Source: Coemansia sp. RSA 922 (taxonomy: Eukaryota > Kickxellomycota > Kickxellomycetes > Kickxellales > Kickxellaceae). From it: DNA of 12,913 nucleotides. Shown piece by piece: positions 8,901 to 12,913 of the stretch (position 1 is the first letter of the stretch; each line of letters starts with the position of its first letter). The notes beneath the pieces are model-generated. The model saw only the letters and a list, made by a program, of their open reading frames with translations, had not been told where the DNA came from and did not search any database. The position numbers and the translations under genes were made by a program. The stretch covers positions 1-12,913 of the forward strand of contig JANBQS010000733.1 in NCBI GenBank assembly GCA_027577415.1. Reading direction: 5' to 3'.

Positions 8901-10556
8901 CACTGGGCCTCGACGAATGCCGAAGAGGACTCTACTGGCTCAGTGTGGACGACACTTTTCTCTGGCCACTCGGTGTTCTACTACCTGCTAATCTATGGTG
9001 CGATTGGGCTGCTGGGCGCGTCCATGTCCTCGCTGCAGTCGTTCTTATTGTGGACGAGGTGTTCTATCCGGGCGTCCAAGAAGATTCACGAGAATATGCT
9101 GCGTGGCGTCTTGCGCTCGCCCATGTCGTTCTTTGACGTGACTCCGCTTGGCCGTATTCTCAATCGCTTTTCGTCAGACCTGCAGAGATGCGACGAAACG
9201 CTGCCGCGCTCGGTCTCGGGCATGGTGAACACTATGGTTAGCGTGGTTTCGGCTGTCTCTGTCATTGGCTTCTCTACGCCATTTATGCTGGTAATCATGT
9301 TCCCCTTGTCATTCATCTACCGCTACCTTCAGCTGCGCTACTTGTTTAGCAGCCGCGAGCTGCGGCGTCTGGACTCTACTACTCGCAGCCCGATCTTCTC
9401 GCACTTCCAAGAGTCGATTGGCGGCGTGTCGACCATTCGCGCTTACAACCAGCAGAATAGGTTTATAATCGAGAATGAGCGCCGGTTGGAACTGAATACT
9501 CGCGCTTACTATACCAATGTGTCGTTGAACCGCTGGCTATCGCTGTGGCTGGAGACGCTGGGGAACGTGGTTATGCTGGGAACGACGGTTTTGGCGGTAG
9601 CCTCTTTGCAGTACTTTGGCGTTGGCGATGCGGGTCTGGTGGGCCTTTCGGTTGCCTATGCGCTGGACTTTACTAGCTCGCTTAACTGGTCAGTGCGAAG
9701 CTATACTGAGGTTGAGAACTCGATGGTTCAGCTGGAGCGTGTCGTTGAGTATGCTCGTCTGCCTTCCGAGGCTCCTGAAGTCATCGAGGACCACCGCCCA
9801 GAAGGGTCATGGCCTGAGCAAGGCGTAGTCGAGTTCAAGGACTACTCGACGCGTTATCGTGATGGCTTGGATCTGGTGCTGAACAAACTGTCATTCCGCG
9901 TATTGCCCAACCAAAAGGTCGGTATTGTCGGTCGTACTGGTGCAGGAAAGTCATCGCTGACTCTGGCTCTGTTCCGGATCATCGAGGCTGCTGAGGGTCA
10001 GATTTTGCTGGACGGCGAGGACATTGCGCAGTACGGGCTGTTTGACGTCCGTAACAAGCTGTCGATTATCCCGCAAGACCCGGTGCTCTTCGCTGGCACA
10101 GTGCGCGAGAACTTGGATCCTTTCAACACTTACAGCGACCAGGAAATTTGGCAGTCGCTGGAGCACGCACGACTGGCTGACTTTATTCGCACCAAAGACG
10201 AGCGCCTCGAGTTTGTCGTGACGCAGGGCGGCGAGAATTTCAGCGTTGGACAGCGTCAGTTGATATGCTTGGCGCGTGCGCTGCTAAAACGCGCCAAAAT
10301 TCTAGTTTTGGATGAGGCCACCGCGGCTATTGACAATTCAACTGACGCTATTATCCAAGACTCGATCCGCAAGGAGTTCAAGGACTGTACCGTGTTGACT
10401 ATTGCGCATCGCTTGAACACTATCATCGATAGCGATATGATTCTGGTCATTGATGGCGGAAAGTTGGCAGAGTTTGATACACCTCAGAATCTGCTTGCCA
10501 ACGAGGAAAGTCTCTTTGCCAAGCTCGTCGAAGAGGCGCGTACTGGCGATTCTTAA
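5955..10556 (+). CDS. YCF1: Vacuolar ABCC transporter, Ycf1/MRP1 type (glutathione-conjugate and metal export)
   Basis: The family pumps glutathione S-conjugates and metal-thiol complexes out of the cytosol, in yeast into the vacuole. The 1533-residue length matches MRP1/Ycf1, so it is full size. The order is: TMD0 with five membrane segments (about 28-45, 70-90, 96-113, 126-143, 157-176) after an MRP-like DFTLCFQ start; an L0 linker; TMD1 (about 275-570); NBD1 with Walker A GRVGAGKSS at 652, LSGGQ at 742-746 and DDPLAAVD at 766; a charged linker; TMD2 (about 942-1260); and NBD2 with Walker A GRTGAGKSS at 1326, FSVGQ at 1429-1433, Walker B D1453-E1454 and H1485. NBD1 has Asp767 where the catalytic Glu would be and TN instead of TH in its switch loop. 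That makes it the degenerate site and NBD2 the main ATPase. The linker holds RRKSTKQTLG (S890, T894), aligning with the regulatory phosphosites of Ycf1. GTG at 5949 is in frame, but ATG 5955 is the sensible start. Tandem TAA stops end it. Other ABCC members (Bpt1, Yor1) are less likely because the TMD0 is complete and the sequence is Ycf1-like. Confidence 0.93.
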   Translation: MLQLCPSNEGWGPLSPSRPVDFTLCFQHGVLVTGLNMLFIFVTCLRLRALKDAPILPPTVVAQTQFWVKMAVAMTALVASIAELLVLAQLYPYLNVFMISMALQSVAVAIAIRLHWREQFTNRVASTTLLLFWLATVFLALMRLRTAITMDVVNSAPAVVTACSVFLLLSLAALVMESQPKPHMLYELDDEDEEYYPGIPEDTSRCTYQSPEERANIFSRLAFTWMTPLLEQGYRKPLQMEDTWELSREYHPDVVNARFQRNWQAELRSGNPSLFRATMRTYGLSLALGGFYKLIKDLVSFLNPILLSRLIGFVSRYNTPNAEPIEYGYFYAISMFLVATVQNVALQQHWVQNQRVNCLLKVSYTTAIYRKTMTLSNDARQNYSIGGIVTHMSVDSQRVADFTANFSHHLWSSPLQIVLALYLLYQTLGWCTFAGVIVMLISIPTSARLGRNMRALNKMLMGYRDRRMKIMDEVLSGIKIIKLYAWETSFLKRINDIRVTLELGTIRNYGAIQSLFSFVVTLVPFAVSFSTFGLYSLMDNVSHGPLTPQLVFVSLTLFNMVRFPLSHGPMLIPALLEAMVSTRRIFDFLTAGEIDFEAIERVSYDRDSPIATSDDVLVSVRNGEFKWLTAEAPTLKNVNIECKRDQLVAVIGRVGAGKSSLVSAILGDMVKSSGSVTVRGSLAYVPQQAWIMNATLRDNILFGHSLDQVLYDRVLDACALRHDLEMLPGGDMTEIGEKGINLSGGQKARVSLARAVYARADIYILDDPLAAVDAHVGKHIFTHVLGPQGMLKTRARILVTNAVQYLGNVDSVVMLRDGQVVECGSFSQVMDNRGEIFEFVHKYIEGELSSRDESGESGTASGAEFYEDEPTSNEQDGMPLPTGAGIRRKSTKQTLGRASIGMTQEALSRRKQPGRLTQAELEQEATAENGRTMTTEFSRQGKVERDIYRIYIQACGIRNAAMFGAALLVASVSNVSANMWLKHWASTNAEEDSTGSVWTTLFSGHSVFYYLLIYGAIGLLGASMSSLQSFLLWTRCSIRASKKIHENMLRGVLRSPMSFFDVTPLGRILNRFSSDLQRCDETLPRSVSGMVNTMVSVVSAVSVIGFSTPFMLVIMFPLSFIYRYLQLRYLFSSRELRRLDSTTRSPIFSHFQESIGGVSTIRAYNQQNRFIIENERRLELNTRAYYTNVSLNRWLSLWLETLGNVVMLGTTVLAVASLQYFGVGDAGLVGLSVAYALDFTSSLNWSVRSYTEVENSMVQLERVVEYARLPSEAPEVIEDHRPEGSWPEQGVVEFKDYSTRYRDGLDLVLNKLSFRVLPNQKVGIVGRTGAGKSSLTLALFRIIEAAEGQILLDGEDIAQYGLFDVRNKLSIIPQDPVLFAGTVRENLDPFNTYSDQEIWQSLEHARLADFIRTKDERLEFVVTQGGENFSVGQRQLICLARALLKRAKILVLDEATAAIDNSTDAIIQDSIRKEFKDCTVLTIAHRLNTIIDSDMILVIDGGKLAEFDTPQNLLANEESLFAKLVEEARTGDS

Positions 10557-10617
10557 TAACCATGTTTTGAATACAATAGGTGTAAAAAGACATGTTTATA
10601 TTGCTATAAATATATTT
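10557..10617. other. 61-bp convergent gap between ABC and J-protein stops
   Basis: The transporter (+) and the J-protein gene (-) end 61 bases apart. The gap is AT-rich and rich in TATA and ATAAAT-like words that could direct 3' end formation on both strands, but it has no exact AATAAA on either. The two 3' untranslated regions therefore probably overlap. Confidence 0.6.
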
Positions 10618-11313
10618 CTATGGTGTGTTAATCCGTCTCCCGCCAGACGGTCTAGTAACCTGGCTGACCGTCCATCCGACGCCAAACACGACTGTGAACG
10701 CTGTCAGTAACTCCCAGAACTGGTAAATAGCTATCTGCGTATGGCTATATTTACCCTTTCCAGCTGACTCGCGTACATGATGGCTAATACCATCAGCCCT
10801 CTGTCTCATCTCCTGGTAGTGCTGTCTCTCCCACTCTTTAAAATTAGACTTTACTCTCTGACCGCTATGCGAATAACGCGCATACGTGCTTTCGGGCCTT
10901 GTATACCGATTAGTCGAGTCGCTTCGTCTAGCTGAAGAGTACTCTCCACTACTAGAGAATGCCGTATCCTTGTATCTATTAGGAGCACTAGTAGTTCCTC
11001 GTAATGTCTTATCGTATGCGTGGCGTTTTAGTTCGTTGCCTAGTATCGAGTACGCTTCGCTGATTTTGAGGAACTGTTTATGTGCTTCGTCTGACCCCTG
11101 GTTTCTGTCCGGGTGCCATTGCATACTACTTTTATAAAACGCTGCTTTTATGTCCTTTGGCGTCGCGTCGGTTGGTACTCCTAGTACGGCATAGTGGCTG
11201 GTTCGATGGACGATTCGCGAGACACTTGTTGTGTGGAAATTCGCTGTAGGTTGCCAACCACGTAGAGGGACTCTGAGGCGTGTGGGAGAGAGTCGACAAA
11301 AAGAGGGAGGCAT
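10618..11313 (-). CDS. Mitochondrial J-domain protein, DNAJC30-like
   Basis: J-proteins stimulate Hsp70 ATPase through their HPD motif. This 231-residue product has an N-terminus rich in Arg and Ser/Thr with no acidic residue before about position 49. It includes NFHTTSVSR, typical of cleaved mitochondrial presequences. A J-domain follows at about 40-101 (HYAVLGV, HPD at 67-69, FLKISEAYSILG). Next come a Ser/Arg/Tyr-rich loop with no G/F or zinc-finger region, a short charged helix (KEWERQHYQEMR) and one membrane segment at about 194-215. Presequence, early J-domain and late single membrane span is the layout of animal DNAJC30 (about 226 residues, inner membrane), so the J-domain probably faces the matrix mtHsp70. 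A TAA directly before the ATG fixes the start unless there is a 5' intron. It converges on the ABC gene. The DNAJC30 assignment rests on architecture; another mitochondrial J-protein is possible. Confidence 0.85.
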   Translation of the reverse strand: MPPSFCRLSPTRLRVPLRGWQPTANFHTTSVSRIVHRTSHYAVLGVPTDATPKDIKAAFYKSSMQWHPDRNQGSDEAHKQFLKISEAYSILGNELKRHAYDKTLRGTTSAPNRYKDTAFSSSGEYSSARRSDSTNRYTRPESTYARYSHSGQRVKSNFKEWERQHYQEMRQRADGISHHVRESAGKGKYSHTQIAIYQFWELLTAFTVVFGVGWTVSQVTRPSGGRRINTP

Positions 11314-11324
11314 TTATATAACCC

Positions 11325-11350
11325 GAAGAAGAAGAAGAAGAAAAAAAAAA
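11325..11350. repeat. (GAA)6 plus poly-A tract
   Basis: Six GAA units run into a short A-tract. Read on the minus strand this is a T-tract plus TTC repeat ending 12 bases before the J-protein ATG, so it is probably part of its leader or core promoter. It is likely length-variable. Confidence 0.8.
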
Positions 11351-11420
11351 CAGATTAGAAGATAAATTCAGTCGATAAAGGGAAAAAGTCGTGAGAAACC
11401 TTTTCCGCAACTAGTCACGG

Positions 11421-11520
11421 CAGGGAGACCCAGATGGCCTCCAAAGATTAATCCAAATGTGGTATGGGTGGGTTGATGATGTCACTTTTTGCGTCACGAT
11501 GGCAGAGAAGCTCTACTATC
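11421..11520 (+). repeat. Dispersed noncoding element, copy B
   Basis: Diverged partner of 2887-3007 in the same orientation. It shares GGAGACCC, GGCCTC, AATCCAA, GTGGTA, the G-run into TTGATGATG, CTTT, GCG, GAGA and a terminal ACTATC. It lacks the stem-loop found near the left end of copy A. Matches fade after 11520, so the right boundary is fairly sharp; the left boundary is less certain. TGATGA resembles a C/D snoRNA box C, but the rest of such an RNA could not be assembled. Confidence 0.4.
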
Positions 11521-11718
11521 TAGTTTGAAGGAAATTATTTTTTTAGGCATTAAAGTGAAAAAAGTTGGTTAGTGAAGCATGACAGATCTGATTTGCACAC
11601 ACATGGACGGACAGATAGACAGATGATAAAATAAATAAAGGAAAAGAAACAAAAAAAAAACACGACTAAGCAAAAAGCCAAGTAGATCACGGGCTGGATT
11701 TGGGATCAGGGTATGTGT

Positions 11719-12546
11719 TTAAACAGCTTTCTTGGCACTTGATGCTGACGTATCGGTCGACAGGTATGTACGGACAAAGAACGACAAGAAGAGGCCTAGC
11801 AGCGGGAATAGATAAGCCAAGTTAATGTAGACGGCAAGCTTTTGCCTATCGTTCTGACACTCTGGACAAAACAAGTAAAAGAGGCAAATACCGATACCAA
11901 AGACAAACTGAAAAATCTGACTAGAAGTCAATAAACGCTTGCCCGGTGGACGCATACCAGCCGCAGTCAATGCATAGAACGTGTACATCCATGCGTGGAT
12001 AGCCGAATTAATGATAACGAAAAACGCGATAGGTACTGCCAAATAGTAACAACCCGCCCACATTGTAATTACAGCCCCTGCGTGGTGATACATCTGCAAC
12101 GTACTAGCTTTACGTCCCTTGTACAGAATAATCAATGTGTCAATAAACTCATAGTACTTTGACAGGTAAAAGTAGTAGGACAGCCGGAATAACGTCGTGT
12201 TCCACATACTAAACTTTGTGTCACAAATACCATCATGCCATCCATGCAAACCCAGGTTAGTGAACAGACCGGAAACCATCATAACCGTAGTCCAGAGTGA
12301 GTATACTGCTAGCGCGACGTTGTGCCCGATGACTAGACGCTTGAATAACGGCGACTGAGCGCGTTTCAACGGCGGTGCTCGAGACGCTACGGGCTTTTGC
12401 GGATTTGCTTGCATTATAAGCACGGTGTAAGTGGCCGCGACTATCAAAGGAGTCTTCCAGTACATGGCATAAGGGTACAGCCATCCTAGAAAGAACGAGT
12501 CTAGCGGAGTTACAATCTCTCCTGGAGGCATATATGTCTCGAACAT
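11719..12546 (-). CDS. ELO-family very-long-chain/polyunsaturated fatty-acid elongase (QxxHH type)
   Basis: ELO proteins are the condensing enzymes (3-ketoacyl-CoA synthases) of ER fatty-acid elongation, joining malonyl-CoA to an acyl-CoA. The 275-residue product has the family marks KYYEFIDT (130-137), the histidine box as Q151-M-Y-H154-H155, NSAIHAWMYTFY (180-191) and SSQIFQF (208-214), with about seven hydrophobic spans. It ends KKAV, a KKxx ER-retrieval signal. The first residue of the HxxHH box is Gln. I recall this variant from a C18 delta-9 elongase of the alga Isochrysis, whose LTAAG and QICQF-like surroundings are also similar. Substrate cannot be told from sequence, though a polyunsaturated or C18 acyl-CoA is a reasonable guess. 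The open frame continues to a TTG at 12624, but that part is a T-rich leader giving a false all-Phe/Leu segment. ATG 12546 has a strong ACC context and gives a typical ELO N-terminus. Confidence 0.92.
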   Translation of the reverse strand: MFETYMPPGEIVTPLDSFFLGWLYPYAMYWKTPLIVAATYTVLIMQANPQKPVASRAPPLKRAQSPLFKRLVIGHNVALAVYSLWTTVMMVSGLFTNLGLHGWHDGICDTKFSMWNTTLFRLSYYFYLSKYYEFIDTLIILYKGRKASTLQMYHHAGAVITMWAGCYYLAVPIAFFVIINSAIHAWMYTFYALTAAGMRPPGKRLLTSSQIFQFVFGIGICLFYLFCPECQNDRQKLAVYINLAYLFPLLGLFLSFFVRTYLSTDTSASSAKKAV

Positions 12547-12670
12547 GGTTAAGGGAAAAAGAAATACAAGCGCAAAAAATAAAAATAAAATAAAAAGACC
12601 AAAGACAAAAAAGAAGACGTCCAAAAAAAAGGGAGCGATTAGAAATAGTGTAAGGGCGCTGTTGTCGAAA

Positions 12671-12678
12671 TATATATA
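12671..12678 (-). promoter_or_regulatory. TATA box of the elongase gene
   Basis: TATATATA lies 125 bases upstream of the elongase ATG on the minus strand, followed downstream by a long T-rich leader. Transcription starting about 30 bases on would give a leader of roughly 95 bases. Motif and position only. Confidence 0.45.
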
Positions 12679-12705
12679 GAAAAAAGTTGGGGAGGGACTG
12701 CGTAT

Positions 12706-12743
12706 CGGAATCCGTATACGTATTGCTAGAGATCAAGCTTGAT
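12706..12743. promoter_or_regulatory. Cluster of short palindromes upstream of the elongase TATA box
   Basis: Three dyad-symmetric words lie within 38 bases: CGG-AAT-CCG (12706-12714), CGTATACG (12713-12720) and the 12-base perfect palindrome ATCAAGCTTGAT (12732-12743). They lie about 28-65 bases upstream of the TATA box. Inverted CGG/CCG triplets are the usual target form of Zn2Cys6 regulators. The regulator, if any, is unknown. Confidence 0.3.
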
Positions 12744-12913
12744 ATGAAAATTGACTACAGCAAGATCGAAAAAAATAAAATATAGACAAAAAAATAAAAT
12801 AAAAAAGAGTATCTTGTTAAGAAAGAGAGAGGGGGAAGATATAGTGAGCAATTGATTTCGGGACTTCGTTTGACAGTTGGCTGCAGCAAGATGCAGATAT
12901 GTGCATTCCCGAA

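Larger units (their letters stand above)
11314..11718. other. Intergenic region between J-protein and elongase genes
   Basis: These 405 bp contain the J-protein promoter and the elongase 3' flank, since both genes read leftward. They hold a GAA/poly-A tract next to the J-protein start, the second copy of the dispersed element (11421-11520), and an A-rich, GACA/GATA-like low-complexity stretch at about 11608-11660. I see no AATAAA on the minus strand for the elongase and no gene. Confidence 0.6.
12547..12913. other. Elongase 5' flank up to the window edge
   Basis: From right to left this holds a pair of related 16-base words (12751-12766 and 12877-12892, 14 of 16 equal), A/AAAT-rich low-complexity DNA (about 12768-12810), the palindrome cluster, the TATA box and a leader that is T-rich on the minus strand (12547-12630). 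No gene is visible here. Confidence 0.55.

Noticed and set aside
11190..11215. GGTTCGA word resembling a tRNA B box
   Set aside because: It lies inside the J-protein coding region with no matching A box or cloverleaf.
11314..11321. TATATAA directly before the J-protein ATG as a TATA box
   Set aside because: A TATA box there would start transcription inside the coding region, and the next ATG falls within the J-domain. It is more likely just AT-rich leader.
1..12913. The window as a biosynthetic cluster or defence-like system
   Set aside because: The recognised genes belong to unrelated housekeeping processes on both strands, with separate promoters and no shared pathway.

Overview
The window looks like nuclear DNA from a fungus. 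It carries four clearly recognisable eukaryotic genes: a U5 snRNP GTPase, a full-length ABCC transporter, a mitochondrial J-protein and an ELO fatty-acid elongase. The ORFs are long and intronless, intergenic DNA is short to moderate, and AATAAA-type poly(A) signals and TATA elements are present. The ABC transporter reads most like yeast Ycf1. An early-diverging fungus (for example Kickxellomycotina/Zoopagomycota) is my best guess, but that is inference from general style, not from a diagnostic marker.

Layout. Bases 1-2844 (+) hold nearly all of the SNU114/EFTUD2/Cwf10 gene. Its conserved acidic N-terminus is missing at the left edge. A poly(A) signal follows, then a strong purine/pyrimidine stem-loop and a sequence element (about 2887-3007) that recurs in diverged form at about 11421-11520. 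A short coding-looking fragment lies on the minus strand at 3114-3347. About 1.2 kb of AT-rich DNA without a convincing gene follows (3480-4634). A small orphan gene encoding 153 residues sits on the minus strand (4718-5179), with its own TATA and poly(A) signals. The region upstream of it contains a diverged sequence duplication in a 200-bp register.

Bases 5955-10556 (+) encode a 1533-residue Ycf1/MRP1-type ABCC transporter. It converges on a DNAJC30-like mitochondrial J-protein gene (10618-11313, -) with only 61 bp between the stop codons. A second minus-strand gene (11719-12546) encodes a 275-residue ELO elongase with a QxxHH catalytic box and a C-terminal KKxx ER-retrieval signal. Its promoter, including a TATA box and a cluster of small palindromes, runs to the right edge.

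Three apparent long-ORF starts are not ATG. The ABC gene starts at ATG 5955, not the GTG at 5949. The elongase starts at ATG 12546, not the TTG at 12624, which falls in a T-rich leader. The orphan gene starts at ATG 5179, not the TTG at 5551.

The genes do not form an obvious pathway or cluster: splicing, vacuolar detoxification, mitochondrial chaperoning and fatty-acid elongation are housekeeping jobs that happen to be neighbours. I found no convincing new biological system. The points most worth a second look are the orphan 153-residue protein, the duplicated noncoding element, the duplicated upstream region of the orphan gene and the QxxHH elongase.
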